Program-made: the position numbers and the translations under genes
Shown here: piece by piece, positions 50,168-60,831 of the stretch
Numbering within the stretch: position 1 is the stretch's first letter
Layout: the number at the start of each line of letters is the position of its first letter
Notes under the pieces: model-generated
What the model saw: the letters and a program-made list of their open reading frames with translations, nothing else
Databases searched by the model: none
Told to the model about the DNA's origin: nothing
DNA from: JAWKIW01 sp046331175
GTDB lineage: Bacteria > Actinomycetota > Acidimicrobiia > Acidimicrobiales > Acidimicrobilacustridaceae
NCBI GenBank assembly: GCA_046331175.1
Contig: JAXLRI010000004.1
Coordinates: 248,001 to 312,000 of the forward strand
Direction: 5' to 3'
DNA length: 64,000 nucleotides

Positions 50168-50992
50168 TCAGGGCTTGACGGTGGTCGACGACGCCGCCGC
50201 GCCCCCCGGCGAGGCCGCCCCCGATCCCGGCACGGTGCCGGTGGACCCGCCGGCCTTGGCGGCGGCGAGGAGGGCCTCGAACTGCGACAGCTCCAGCTCG
50301 CCGCTGGTGCGCGCGACCACCTTGCCGTTGGCGTCGACGGCGACGAAGAACGGGAAGCTGGACAGGCCGTAGGCGTCGGCGGCGGTGCCGTTCTGGTCGT
50401 CGACCATGGTCGGCACCGTCCAGCCCTCCTTCTGCAGCCACTTGGCGGGCGGGAAATTCGGGCGCTGGTCGGACGTGCCGGTGGCCACGGCGTAGAGCTG
50501 GACGTCGGCGGGCATGCCGTTGGCCCGCAGCCACTGCTCGATCTTGGGCACCTCGGCCTGGCAGTGCGGGCACCAGTGGGCCAGGAACATCACGACCTTG
50601 GGCTTGCCGTCGTTGCCGATGGTGATGGGCTGCTCGGACATCGTGACGCCCTGCAGGGTGGGCGCCACCTGGCCGACGGCCGGGTCGTTGGCGCCGGTGG
50701 CCCCCGGCTGCATGGCGGGTAGCGGCGTGCCCGTGACCTTGACCGTGCCGTAGGACAGACCGCCGCTGACGACGGTGCCGGCGCTGCCGCCGCCGGAACC
50801 CCCGGTGGCCACCGGCGTGTCGCTCTTGCGGGTGAGCGCCACCGCCACGACCAGCACGACGAGCACCAGTGCCACGGCGCCGCCGATGATCCACGGCACC
50901 CGGCTGGTCCGCTCGGACTGCCGGGCCTGCTGCACCCGGCTGGCGGTGGCCCGCCGGGAGGCGGTGGGCTTGGTGTTCGGGCGGTTGCTCAC
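50168..50992 (-). CDS. Membrane-anchored TlpA/thioredoxin-like protein
   Basis: A 274-residue protein. A basic N-terminal 35 residues, one transmembrane helix, a Gly/Ser linker and an extracytoplasmic thioredoxin domain with active site W-C-P-H-C (FLAHWCPHCQAEVPKI) and cis-Pro in SSFPFFVAV. CPHC is the DsbA-type dipeptide, so an oxidase role is plausible. GTG 50992 overlaps the DsbB-like gene stop by 4 bp: the two form a disulfide-forming pair. Confidence 0.85.
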   Translation of the reverse strand: MSNRPNTKPTASRRATASRVQQARQSERTSRVPWIIGGAVALVLVVLVVAVALTRKSDTPVATGGSGGGSAGTVVSGGLSYGTVKVTGTPLPAMQPGATGANDPAVGQVAPTLQGVTMSEQPITIGNDGKPKVVMFLAHWCPHCQAEVPKIEQWLRANGMPADVQLYAVATGTSDQRPNFPPAKWLQKEGWTVPTMVDDQNGTAADAYGLSSFPFFVAVDANGKVVARTSGELELSQFEALLAAAKAGGSTGTVPGSGAASPGGAAASSTTVKP

Positions 50993-51645
50993 GCGGAGGG
51001 CTCCTGGGAGGCCGGGGCTGGGGCGCCGACGAGCGCGTCGGCGGGTGGCTCGTCGTCGGACGTCTCGTCGTTCATCACGTCGTCGGGGTCGAGGTCGTTC
51101 CCGACGGCACCGCGGTTCCCGAGGCCCACCCAGAGCAGGGCGATGATCAGGAGGAACCCGGCGAGGGCCATGAACGGGATGGAGACGAACCCCAGCTCCC
51201 ACACGTGGCGCTCGGTGCACGGCGCGTCGACCGTGCAGAACGACGAGCTGGAGGTGGGGAAGGCCTGCAGCCACGTGTGGTAGGTCGACACGCACGCCCC
51301 GATCGCGGCGAGGGCCAGGCCGTAGACCCGGATCCCGCGGTCGCGGCGGACGGCGGCGATCCCGAGGAGCAGCACCAGCGGGTACATGGCGATGCGCTGG
51401 TACCAGCACAGCTTGCACGGCGTGAACTTGGCGATCTCGGAGAAGTAGAGGCTGCCGAGGGTGCAGGTGAGGGCGACGGCCGCGGCCAGCCAGAGGGCGA
51501 CGCGGCCGAGGTCGTCGCGCAGGCCGACCAGGCGGGTGCCGCCCGAGCGCCACGAGACGAGGCCGATCACCGCCAGGCCCACGACGCCGGCCAACGCCAC
51601 CAGCGACAGCAGCGCGAAGAACAGGGATGCGGTCTCGACGTCCAT
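50989..51645 (-). CDS. DsbB-like disulfide bond formation protein
   Basis: A 218-residue membrane protein with four transmembrane helices. The first redox pair is C-K-L-C followed by WYQRIAMYP, a quinone-binding Arg in place; the second pair is C...C in SFCTVDAPCTERHVWELGF. It reoxidises a DsbA-like partner and passes electrons to quinone. The partner is probably the CPHC protein encoded next. A 35-residue acidic C-terminal tail is cytoplasmic. TAGACT lies 10 nt upstream of ATG 51645. Confidence 0.88.
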   Translation of the reverse strand: MDVETASLFFALLSLVALAGVVGLAVIGLVSWRSGGTRLVGLRDDLGRVALWLAAAVALTCTLGSLYFSEIAKFTPCKLCWYQRIAMYPLVLLLGIAAVRRDRGIRVYGLALAAIGACVSTYHTWLQAFPTSSSSFCTVDAPCTERHVWELGFVSIPFMALAGFLLIIALLWVGLGNRGAVGNDLDPDDVMNDETSDDEPPADALVGAPAPASQEPSA

Positions 51646-51655
51646 GGCCGGGGCG

Positions 51656-51661
51656 AGTCTA
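51656..51661 (-). promoter_or_regulatory. -10 box of the DsbB-TlpA operon
   Basis: TAGACT, 10 nt, ATG 51645. Just upstream is GGACC-GAG-GGTCC (minus strand), a perfect 5-3-5 dyad that could be an operator. Confidence 0.45.
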
Positions 51662-51726
51662 GGGACCCTCGGTCCTGACCTCGGCGTCGCGCTCGGGTGG
51701 TCGGGGCGGATCGACCGGGGGCGGGA

Positions 51727-52080
51727 TCAGGCCCGGGTCCGCACCGTCGGGCCGTGGGTGCCGCGGACGGCCATCGTCTCGACGGCATCGACCAGCCCGT
51801 CGAGCCCGTGGTGGGCGTGGACGGCCCGCTCGCCGAAGGGGTGGGCCACCGCCGCGCCGGCGACGACCACCGGCACGCCGGCGGCCACGGCGTCGGTGAC
51901 GCAGCGCTCGGGCCGGGCGACGTGGGGCAGCGGGTGGGCCCGCACGGTCACGACCACGTCGGCGACGTGGAGGTCGTCGGGCTCGCGCACGACCCGGTGG
52001 CCCCGCCGGACCAGGTCGCCGGCGGCCTGCTCGACCGCCCAGCCCTCGGTCCCGGTGATCAGCACCTGCAGCTGCGACAT
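51727..52080 (-). CDS. Receiver-like small protein of unknown function
   Basis: A 117-residue protein beginning MSQLQVLITGTEGWAVEQAA; alternating strands and helices and an AGVPVVVAG strand suggest a CheY/Rossmann-like fold. It has no clear phosphoacceptor Asp. GGGGGA precedes ATG 52080; a longer frame to 52293 is open but unsupported. Its opening (V-L-I-T-G...A-G-x-L-x-R-R-G-H-x-V) parallels that of the next protein upstream, so the two may be distant paralogues. Confidence 0.55.
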   Translation of the reverse strand: MSQLQVLITGTEGWAVEQAAGDLVRRGHRVVREPDDLHVADVVVTVRAHPLPHVARPERCVTDAVAAGVPVVVAGAAVAHPFGERAVHAHHGLDGLVDAVETMAVRGTHGPTVRTRA

Positions 52081-52425
52081 CTCGTCCCCCGGTTGGTCCC
52101 CGTCGTCCCGACCCGCCGGCGACGTCCGGGCCGCACCTCGCGGGACCGACACCACCGTGGTGGACCAAGGATCGTCAGCCAGCACGCCCGGGGACAGGGG
52201 CGGAGGTCCCGACCTGCCGGGGTCGAGCCACGGACCGAACACCGTCCCCGGACGCGCTCCGGCCGGGCCCACCGCCGAGAGGGAGAGCGGCAAGGCCCGG
52301 CCGTCGCAGTGGATGCCGGCGAGCCGGCACCCGTGCCCGATCCGGTGCGCCGAGGGGGGCGCAACGGCGGTTCGAGGCTGGTTGGGTTCTGGTGGCCTCG
52401 TCGCCGGGGGCGCCGAGGCCGGGGG
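52081..52425. other. 345-bp intergenic region
   Basis: Holds the terminator-like hairpin at 52394-52420 and a weak similarity to a DosR box (TGGACCAAGGATCG, near 52156) but no convincing promoter or small gene. Open frames through it have no ribosome binding site or leaderless -10. Confidence 0.4.
52394..52420 (-). terminator. Hairpin after the 207-residue receiver-like gene
   Basis: GGCCTCG and CGAGGCC pair, with additional inner CGCC/GGCG pairing. It begins 6 nt past the stop at 52426. Confidence 0.5.
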
Positions 52426-53049
52426 TCAGACGCCGGCGACCGACGGCTGCTCGATGGACACGTTGATGGTGCGGGCGTAGGGATCGATGTCGCGGACGGC
52501 GCCGACCGCCCGGACCGACGCCATGTCGGACAGGGCCTTGTCGAGCTCGCGCCCGGGGCGCAGCACGACCTTCAGGTCGGTGCCGAGCCGGTGGACCTCG
52601 GCGTCGGCGTCGCTGCCGTCGACCCCGTGGTGCTCGAGCACCGACCGCAGCGAGCGGCGGGCCGCCTCGCCGTGACGGCGCAGGGGCGCCGACGCCGCCC
52701 GGTCGACGGCGTCGGGGACGCCGTCACCGTCGGTGACGACCGCCGCCCAGTCGGCCAGCGCCGAGCCGGCCGCGTCGCCGGCCAGCACCAGGGGCACCTG
52801 GCGGCGCAGGGCGCACCGCACGCCGTCCTCGGCGGCCGCCGGCCCGGTGGCAGCGCCGTCGCGCACGACCAGGGCGACCTGGACGGGGCCGGCGTCGAGC
52901 GGGCAGGCGTGGCCCTCGACCATGGCGTTGCAGGGGAACGGCGGGGCGTCGGGCTCGTGGCACCGGGTGACCTCGTGGCCAGCCCGGCCCAGCTCCTCGA
53001 CGGCGGTGTCGGCCGCACCCGGGCGACCTTCCAGGACGAGCACTCGCAT
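52426..53049 (-). CDS. Degenerate receiver-like protein with C-terminal domain, unknown function
   Basis: A 207-residue protein. The first 120 residues look like a CheY-like fold (MRVLVLEGRPGAADTAVEEL, then VQVALVVRDG and VPLVLAGDAAGS) without the usual acidic triad and phosphoacceptor. The last 60 residues (LKVVLRPGRELDKALSDMAS...DIDPYARTINVSIEQP) resemble a small alpha-beta dimerisation fold. GGAGAGGG precedes ATG 53049. It diverges from the multicopper oxidase gene over a DosR-like box. Confidence 0.6.
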   Translation of the reverse strand: MRVLVLEGRPGAADTAVEELGRAGHEVTRCHEPDAPPFPCNAMVEGHACPLDAGPVQVALVVRDGAATGPAAAEDGVRCALRRQVPLVLAGDAAGSALADWAAVVTDGDGVPDAVDRAASAPLRRHGEAARRSLRSVLEHHGVDGSDADAEVHRLGTDLKVVLRPGRELDKALSDMASVRAVGAVRDIDPYARTINVSIEQPSVAGV

Positions 53050-53371
53050 GGTGATCCCTCTCCGATGGCTCTCGTGGCGGCCGTTGCGATAACGACCGTT
53101 ACGGCTGGTGGCCATCCTCGCCCCACGGCCGGTGGAGGAGGCAGGGACCGAGGCCCCCCACCGGTGGGACCAAAGTCCCGACCCCCGACGACGGGGTGCC
53201 CTGACGCATCTCTCCGGCCTATGGGCAGCATGACCTCCATCGCGCCGAGGTACGTCACCCCGCGGCGCGACGAGCGCAGGCCTACGGTCGTGACCGAGGC
53301 GGCGCCATCCACCAAGGCCGACGTCGGTCCGTCACCCCGGCGCCGGCCTCACTGCATCACGAGGAGCAGCC
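53050..53371. other. 322-bp divergent regulatory region
   Basis: Between the receiver-like gene (-) and the multicopper oxidase gene (+). It contains the dyad TAACG-AC-CGTTA (53090-53101) and the DosR-type box at 53166-53179. No small gene is credible. The oxidase start has AGGAGCAGCC upstream, so its mRNA has a leader. Confidence 0.6.
53166..53179. promoter_or_regulatory. DosR/DevR-box-like palindrome
   Basis: GGGACCAAAGTCCC. The mycobacterial DosR consensus core is GGGACTWWAGTCCC: both half-sites match fully, with the same 4-nt spacing and one difference in the middle. It lies 117 bp upstream of the receiver-like start and 193 bp upstream of the multicopper oxidase start. A DevR homologue whose recognition helix has the same DNA-contacting segment (EKTVKNYVS) is encoded at 60042-60695. 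Confidence 0.65.
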
Positions 53372-54940
53372 ATGGCCAGTCCCCTGCAACGGTCCAACGA
53401 GGGCGACCGCAGCACGTTGAGCGTGTTCGCGGCGCTGATGTCGGTGGGAGCGTTCCTCCTCGCCGCCATCGGCGTGGTGGTCGTCGTCACCAAGGACTCC
53501 GGGTCGAGCAGCAGCTCCTCGTCGACGGCCGCCGCGCCGGTCGAGGTCCAGCTCACCGAGTTCAAGATCACCCCGGCCACCATCAACGTGGTCGCCGGCC
53601 CGGTGAAGCTGGCGGTGGTGAACAAGGGCACCATCCAGCACAACCTCGAGGTCAAGGACCTCAACAAGAAGACCAAGGACCTCAACCCGGGCCAGACCGA
53701 GACCCTCGACCTGGGGACCCTCGAGGCCGGCAAGACCTACGACGTGATCTGCGCCATCCCGGGCCACGAGGGGTCGGGCATGAAGGCGACGCTGGTCGTG
53801 AACGCCGGCACGGGTGGCGGCGCGATCAACGCCCTCGACAACGCCCAGACCGGCACCCACGGCAACGCCGCCGATCCGGCCCAGTACGCCGCCCAGGACC
53901 AGGCCATGATCGACGGGGCGAACAAGTACGTCTCCGCCGTCGCCGAGAACGCCACCAAGGTGCTCGGCGGGGCCGCCGCCCAGCCCACCATGTGGGGTCC
54001 CCCCGGCGTGCAGGGCGTGGCCACCCAGGGCCGCGGCAACCAGGTCATGGACCCGAAGGTGCTGCCCGACGGCACCAAGGAGTTCGACCTCGAGGCCAAG
54101 ATCATCGACTGGGAGACCGAGCCCGGCAAGATCGTCAAGGCCTGGGCCTACAACGAGATGGTGCCCGGCCCGTGGATCAAGGTGAACCCGAACGACAAGG
54201 TGAAGGTCGTCCTCAAGAACTCCCTGCCGCTCAACACCGACATCCACTTCCATGGCATCACCACGCCGTTCCCCGACGATGGCGTGTCGCCCATCACCCA
54301 GGAGCCGATCAAGCCCGGGACGACCTACTCCTACGAGTTCACCGCGCCGAACCACCCCGAGCTGGGCATGTACCACGCCCACAACCACGGCCAGGTGGCG
54401 CTGGTGAACGGCCTGTTCGCCCAGTTCCAGGTGGGCGAGGTCGAGCTGCCGGCCGGCAAGACCATCAACAACGTGACCGTGCCCGGCGACATCCAGGCCA
54501 AGATCACGCCCGCCCACCAGAAGGTGATGGTGCTCAACGACGCCGGCGTCATCGGGCTCACCCTCAACGGCAAGGCGTTCCCCGCCACCGACCCGATGGT
54601 CACCAGCGTCGGTGACTGGGATCAGCTGACGTACCAGAACGAGGGTCTGCAGGCGCACCCCATGCACCTGCACCACATGCCTCAGCTGGTCGTGGCCAAG
54701 GACGGGATCTCCCTGCAGCAGCCCTACTGGGTGGACACGCTGAACGTCGCCCCCGGCGAGCGCTACACCGTCCTCGTCCAGAGCCGGCCCGAGGACATCA
54801 ACGTCAAGGCGGCGGTGACCGACCCCGTGCTCAAGCGAGTCGGCATCTGGGCCTTCCACTGCCACATCCTGAACCACGCCGAGAACGACAACGGCCTGTT
54901 CGGCATGGTGACGGCCTGGGTTGTGCTGCCGGCCACCTGA
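53372..54940 (+). CDS. Membrane-anchored cupredoxin-multicopper oxidase fusion
   Basis: A 522-residue protein: one N-terminal transmembrane anchor (18-40), a Ser-rich linker, a plastocyanin-like domain with a type 1 copper set (H90, C127, H132, M137), then a two-domain multicopper oxidase. All four copper motifs are present: HFHG (292-295), H-x-H-x-H (335-339), H-x-x-H-x-H (429-434) and HCHILNH with M512. It should oxidise a small substrate, metal or copper(I) outside the membrane and reduce O2; nitrite reductase activity is less likely. ATG 53372 has AGGAG upstream. Confidence 0.85.
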   Translation: MASPLQRSNEGDRSTLSVFAALMSVGAFLLAAIGVVVVVTKDSGSSSSSSSTAAAPVEVQLTEFKITPATINVVAGPVKLAVVNKGTIQHNLEVKDLNKKTKDLNPGQTETLDLGTLEAGKTYDVICAIPGHEGSGMKATLVVNAGTGGGAINALDNAQTGTHGNAADPAQYAAQDQAMIDGANKYVSAVAENATKVLGGAAAQPTMWGPPGVQGVATQGRGNQVMDPKVLPDGTKEFDLEAKIIDWETEPGKIVKAWAYNEMVPGPWIKVNPNDKVKVVLKNSLPLNTDIHFHGITTPFPDDGVSPITQEPIKPGTTYSYEFTAPNHPELGMYHAHNHGQVALVNGLFAQFQVGEVELPAGKTINNVTVPGDIQAKITPAHQKVMVLNDAGVIGLTLNGKAFPATDPMVTSVGDWDQLTYQNEGLQAHPMHLHHMPQLVVAKDGISLQQPYWVDTLNVAPGERYTVLVQSRPEDINVKAAVTDPVLKRVGIWAFHCHILNHAENDNGLFGMVTAWVVLPAT

Positions 54941-55055
54941 CCTGCTCCCTGGACTGGTGACGACCTCGGGGGTCGGGCGTTGCGCCCGGCCCCCGAGGCG
55001 CGCCCGGGCCGGTTCCGGTGCCTCCCCGCGACGACCGCTGGGAGGACGTCCGCCG

Positions 55056-55061
55056 TAGACT
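55056..55061 (+). promoter_or_regulatory. -10 box of the DUF305 gene (leaderless)
   Basis: TAGACT, 8 nt, GTG 55070. Decides the start over the upstream ATG 54980. Confidence 0.55.
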
Positions 55062-55069
55062 CGGCGGCC

Positions 55070-55774
55070 GTGAGCAGCCTCGGTGACCGACGGTCCGGCG
55101 GTCGGGCCGTGGCGATCACCGCGGTGGTCGTGCTGTGGGCCCTCACCCTCGTCGTGGCGGTGGCATGGGGGCACCAGGTGGGCACGACGCCCGGCGCCAC
55201 CGCGCCGGCGGTGGCCGGCGGGCCGGTCGACGACGGCTTCGCCGCCGACATGCTCGACCACCACGACCAGGCCGTGCTGCTGGCCGACTTCGCCTCCCGC
55301 AACGCCACCCAGCCGGCGATCCGCGTGCTGGCCACCGACATCCTCGCCGGCCAGCGCTACGAGATGGGCCGGCTCGAGCAGTACCTGCACGACCGGGGCC
55401 AGCAGCGCCCCGACCCGGGCCGCACGGTGATGGCCTGGATGGCGATGCCGGTCCCCTTCCAGCAGATGAACGGGCTGGCCTCCGAGGCCGACGTGGTCGC
55501 CTACCTCAACAGCTCGGGCCCCGAGGTCGACCGTCGCTTCCTCGAGCTGCTGATCCCCCACCACGAGGGCGGGGTCCACATGGCCGAGTACGCCGCCGCC
55601 CACGCCGAGAACCCCGACATCGCCCGGCTCGCCCGCCTGATGGTTCGCCAGCAGCGCGACGAGATCAACCAGTACCAGCTGCTGCTCGACGGGCTCGACG
55701 CCGGCGGCACCGTCTCCAGCACCGGAGCGGGCAGCGCCTCGAACCCGTCCGCCCCCACCGCCCCGTCCGCCTGA
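55070..55774 (+). CDS. DUF305 (ferritin-like, CopM-type) membrane-anchored protein
   Basis: A 234-residue protein with one N-terminal transmembrane helix and two DUF305 repeats: FAADMLDHHDQAVLLADFAS and LELLIPHHEGGVHMAEYAAA. The HH and Met residues form the proposed copper/metal sites. DUF305 proteins include copper-binding periplasmic proteins. Position directly after the multicopper oxidase supports a joint role in copper handling or oxidation. C-terminal Ser/Pro/Ala tail. Confidence 0.85.
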   Translation: MSSLGDRRSGGRAVAITAVVVLWALTLVVAVAWGHQVGTTPGATAPAVAGGPVDDGFAADMLDHHDQAVLLADFASRNATQPAIRVLATDILAGQRYEMGRLEQYLHDRGQQRPDPGRTVMAWMAMPVPFQQMNGLASEADVVAYLNSSGPEVDRRFLELLIPHHEGGVHMAEYAAAHAENPDIARLARLMVRQQRDEINQYQLLLDGLDAGGTVSSTGAGSASNPSAPTAPSA

Positions 55775-55928
55775 CCGACCCCAGCCGAGGGGCGGGCCCC
55801 GGCGCGGCCGGTTCGATCGCCGACGCTCCCTGGTCGGGTCGTGATCGGCGCATCACCGGTCCCTAACAGGCGACCCCGATCCTGAGCATCACCAGAACGA
55901 CCCCCTCACCCCACGAAGGGAACCCACC

Positions 55929-56375
55929 ATGCGCAAGCTCCTCGCCACCACCGCCGCCGGCCTGGCCCTCTTCGGCGGCTCCGTCGCCGTCGCCGCCACC
56001 GGCCTCACCGGAGTGGCCTCGGCCCAGTCCGCCACGCCCACCACCCAACCCGCCGGCCAGAAGGGCGACCACGCCGGCCGCCGCCACGTGGCCAAGCAGG
56101 CCCTCAAGGAGGTCGCCAAGGACCTCAACATGAGCCCCAAGGACCTGCTGACCGAGCTGCGGTCCGGCAAAACGATCAACCAGGTCGCCCAGGAGAAGGG
56201 CGTGCCGTCCCAGACCATCGTCGACGACCTCGTCACCAAGGTCGACGCCCGGGTCGACAAGGCCGTCTCCGAGGGCAAGATCACCCAGGAGCAGGGCGAC
56301 ACGATCAAGGCCAAGGCCCCCGAGCGGATCGCCAAGCTGATGGACCGCCAGCTGCCCGCCAAGGCCCAGAAGTAG
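55929..56375 (+). CDS. Secreted small helical protein of unknown function
   Basis: A 148-residue protein. The signal peptide MRKLLATTAAGLALFGGSVA is followed by a likely cleavage after ASA, then a helical mature part with the repeat-like motif LNMSPKDLLTELRSGKTINQ, VAQEKGVPSQTIVDD and further Lys/Asp-rich helices. GAAGGGA precedes ATG 55929. The motif is a helix-turn-helix-like unit seen in many actinobacterial secreted proteins of unknown role. A strong terminator follows. Confidence 0.7.
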   Translation: MRKLLATTAAGLALFGGSVAVAATGLTGVASAQSATPTTQPAGQKGDHAGRRHVAKQALKEVAKDLNMSPKDLLTELRSGKTINQVAQEKGVPSQTIVDDLVTKVDARVDKAVSEGKITQEQGDTIKAKAPERIAKLMDRQLPAKAQK

Positions 56376-56444
56376 CCCGACTCGCCCCTGACCCAGCCGA
56401 CCGGTCCCCCACCCGGTCGCACGGTCGCACGGTCGGCCGATCAC

Positions 56445-56475
56445 CCGGTGCCCCGCCTCCCCGGCGGGGCACCGG
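56445..56475 (+). terminator. Strong hairpin terminator
   Basis: Perfect 13-bp arms (CCGGTGCCCCGCC and its complement) with a TCCCC loop, 70 nt past the stop at 56375. Confidence 0.75.
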
Positions 56476-56507
56476 CGCGTCCGGTGACCGGTCGCGACCG
56501 GCGCGGC

Positions 56508-56513
56508 TAGCGT
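56508..56513 (+). promoter_or_regulatory. -10 box of the universal stress protein gene (leaderless)
   Basis: TAGCGT, 7 nt, ATG 56521. Follows the terminator directly, so this gene begins its own unit. Confidence 0.6.
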
Positions 56514-56520
56514 CGACCAC

Positions 56521-56967
56521 ATGCGCGAGTTGCTGGCCTGCGTCGACCTGTCCGACGCCACCGATGCGGTCGTCGCCGAGGCGGCCGAGCTCGCCCACGG
56601 GCGCGGCGGTCGGGTCCACCTCCTCCACGTCGCCGCCGACGAGCCGGTGATCGCCGGGTACGACAAGGACCCCATCAGCCCCTACACCCGCGACGACCGC
56701 GCCGGCGAGCTGCTCGACGAGCACGGGCAGCTCCGCGACCTCGCCGCCCGCCTCGAGGCCGAGGGCCTCGAGGTCGAGCCCCTCGTCGTGATGGGGGCCA
56801 CCATCGACAAGATCCTCGAGGTCGCCGACCGCATCGACGCCGGCCACCTCGTGGTGGGCAGCCACGGCCGATCGGGCCTGCACCACCTCCTCACCGGCTC
56901 GGTCACCGAGGCCCTGCTGAAGCGGTCCACCCGGCCGGTCGTGGTGGTCCCCGTCCACCACCGCTGA
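56521..56967 (+). CDS. Universal stress protein (UspA family), ATP-binding type
   Basis: A 148-residue single UspA domain. The ATP-binding motif G-x2-G-x9-G-S/T is complete in GSHGRSGLHHLLTGSVTEALL. Strand 1 reads MRELLACVDLSDA. Several Usps are members of the mycobacterial DosR regulon, consistent with the DevRS genes 4 kb away. Confidence 0.9.
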   Translation: MRELLACVDLSDATDAVVAEAAELAHGRGGRVHLLHVAADEPVIAGYDKDPISPYTRDDRAGELLDEHGQLRDLAARLEAEGLEVEPLVVMGATIDKILEVADRIDAGHLVVGSHGRSGLHHLLTGSVTEALLKRSTRPVVVVPVHHR

Positions 56968-57013
56968 TCCCCAGATCGGCCGACGACGCCGCCGACCGAC
57001 GGCGGACGCGGGC

Positions 57014-57027
57014 GGGACCTTCCTCCC
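57014..57027. promoter_or_regulatory. Degenerate DosR-box-like site
   Basis: GGGACCTTCCTCCC: the left half-site is perfect and the right half differs in one base. 105 bp upstream of ATG 57132. Weaker than the site at 53166. Confidence 0.35.
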
Positions 57028-57131
57028 TTGCCAGATCGGCGCGCCCGGGAGAGGGTGGGAGCAACGGCGGAGCGGGACCGAGGCCCTCGCACCGAGCCCT
57101 CCCACCGAGCCCTCGAACCGAGGAGCACGCC

Positions 57132-57455
57132 ATGACGCTGAAGCAGCCAAGAGACGAGTGGGGGTTCCTCCCCGACGACGACCGACTGGGCGAGCGGATC
57201 GGGCTGTCACCCGAGGCGATGACCGTGCACCTCGCCGAGGACCCCCTCGACCTCCTGCCGGCCGCCGACCCGGGCCGGGCCGAGGTCGCACTGGTCGAGG
57301 CCGACGACGAGGCCGACGAGGCACCGGTGGTGGCCTTCGACGACGAGCAGCCCGAGGGCTCGGTCCCGTGGGCCGACGTCGACGACGACGTCGAGCCCGA
57401 CCTCGAGGAGCTGCTCGAGAGCCAGCACTACGCCTTCGCCCCCGAGGACGGGTGA
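57132..57455 (+). CDS. Small acidic protein of unknown function
   Basis: A 107-residue protein with very high Asp/Glu content (for example VDDDVEPDLEELLE) and no Cys. GAGGAGC precedes ATG 57132. Not recognised. It lies between the Usp and CtpE-like genes, where a regulatory or dormancy role is possible but only by context. Confidence 0.6.
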   Translation: MTLKQPRDEWGFLPDDDRLGERIGLSPEAMTVHLAEDPLDLLPAADPGRAEVALVEADDEADEAPVVAFDDEQPEGSVPWADVDDDVEPDLEELLESQHYAFAPEDG

Positions 57456-57565
57456 CGGCCGCGCCGTGACGGCCGCACGCTGACCGCGCCCGGCCCGCAC
57501 CCCGACCGCCGTCGCGGGTGGGTGGAGCCGCCGCCTCCGCCCCGCGTCCACTAGACAGAGCCGCC

Positions 57566-59959
<2,394 letters not shown>

Positions 59960-59978
59960 CCCGGCACGCGCGGACGTC

Positions 59979-59999
59979 GCCCGCCCCGCCGCGGCGGGC
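59979..59999. terminator. Hairpin between convergent ctpE-like and devR genes
   Basis: GCCCGCC and GGCGGGC pair around a 7-nt loop between the stops at 59959 (+) and 60042 (-). Confidence 0.55.
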
Positions 60000-60041
60000 A
60001 CGCCGAGGCGCGGCGAACGGTCGGATCAAGAGCGAGGACCG

Positions 60042-60695
60042 TCAGCCGGACTGGCGCTTGTGGCGCTCGGACAGCCGAGCGGCGTAGACCGCGGCTTCGG
60101 TGCGGCGCTGCATGCCCATCTTGGCCAGCAGGTTCGACACGTAGTTCTTCACCGTCTTCTCGGCCAGGTACATCCGCTCGGCGATCTCGCGGTTGGTGAG
60201 GCCCTCGGCCAGCAGCTCGAGGATCCGGCGCTCCTGGTCGGTGAGCGCCTCGAGCTTCTTGTCCTCGGCCCCACCGGTGCGCAGCCGCTCGAGCACCTTG
60301 GCGGTCAGGGACGGGTCGAGCAGCGACTGGCCCGAGGCGACCTTCTTGATGGCGTCGACCAGCTCGGTGCCCCGGATCTGCTTGAGCACGTAGCCGGCGG
60401 CGCCGGCCATGATGGCGTCGAACAGGGCCTCGTCGTCGGAGTACGACGTGAGCATCAGGCACTGCAGCGACGGGTCCTTCGACCGCAGGTCGCGACAGAC
60501 CTCGATGCCGTCGCCGTCGGGCAGGCGCACGTCGAGCACGGCCACGTCGGGCTGGGTGGCGGGGATCCGACGAAGGGCCTCCTCGGCAAGCCCTGCCTCA
60601 CCGACCACCTCCATCTCGCCCGTGGACTCGAGCAGCTCCCGCAGCCCGCGACGCACGACCTCGTGGTCGTCCAGCAGGAACACCTTGATGGCCAT
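60042..60695 (-). CDS. devR: NarL/LuxR-type response regulator, DevR/DosR homologue
   Basis: A 217-residue protein very close in sequence to mycobacterial DosR as I recall it: MAIKVFLLDDHEVVRRGLRE, VLDVRLPDGDGIE with phosphoacceptor Asp55, MLTSYSDDEALFDAIMAGA, then a LuxR HTH with LTDQERRILELLAEGLTNRE and recognition helix EKTVKNYVSNLLAK. The Lys, Lys and Asn that contact DNA in DosR are kept. ATG 60695 is 6 nt after CAGAAT. It converges on the CtpE-like gene and diverges from the DevS-like kinase. Confidence 0.9.
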   Translation of the reverse strand: MAIKVFLLDDHEVVRRGLRELLESTGEMEVVGEAGLAEEALRRIPATQPDVAVLDVRLPDGDGIEVCRDLRSKDPSLQCLMLTSYSDDEALFDAIMAGAAGYVLKQIRGTELVDAIKKVASGQSLLDPSLTAKVLERLRTGGAEDKKLEALTDQERRILELLAEGLTNREIAERMYLAEKTVKNYVSNLLAKMGMQRRTEAAVYAARLSERHKRQSG

Positions 60696-60701
60696 CGGAC
60701 C

Positions 60702-60707
60702 ATTCTG
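60702..60707 (-). promoter_or_regulatory. -10 box of devR (leaderless)
   Basis: CAGAAT, 6 nt, ATG 60695. Confidence 0.45.
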
Positions 60708-60831
60708 CCCTGTCGCGCTCCTGACCTGCGCCACCGAGGCCCCCCGAGCCGGTGCCGCGCCGTCGGTGCCGGGCCGGCCCGCCGCCGGCGCGACGGGGCG
60801 ATCCCGACGGCCCCTCGAGGTGAACACCGCC

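Noticed and set aside
51661..51676. DosR box upstream of dsbB (GGACC-GAG-GGTCC)
   Set aside because: The dyad is perfect, but the half-sites are one base too far apart for the GGGAC-N4-GTCCC arrangement.
52155..52169. DosR box at TGGACCAAGGATCG
   Set aside because: Only about 9 of 14 core positions match and the right half-site is lost.
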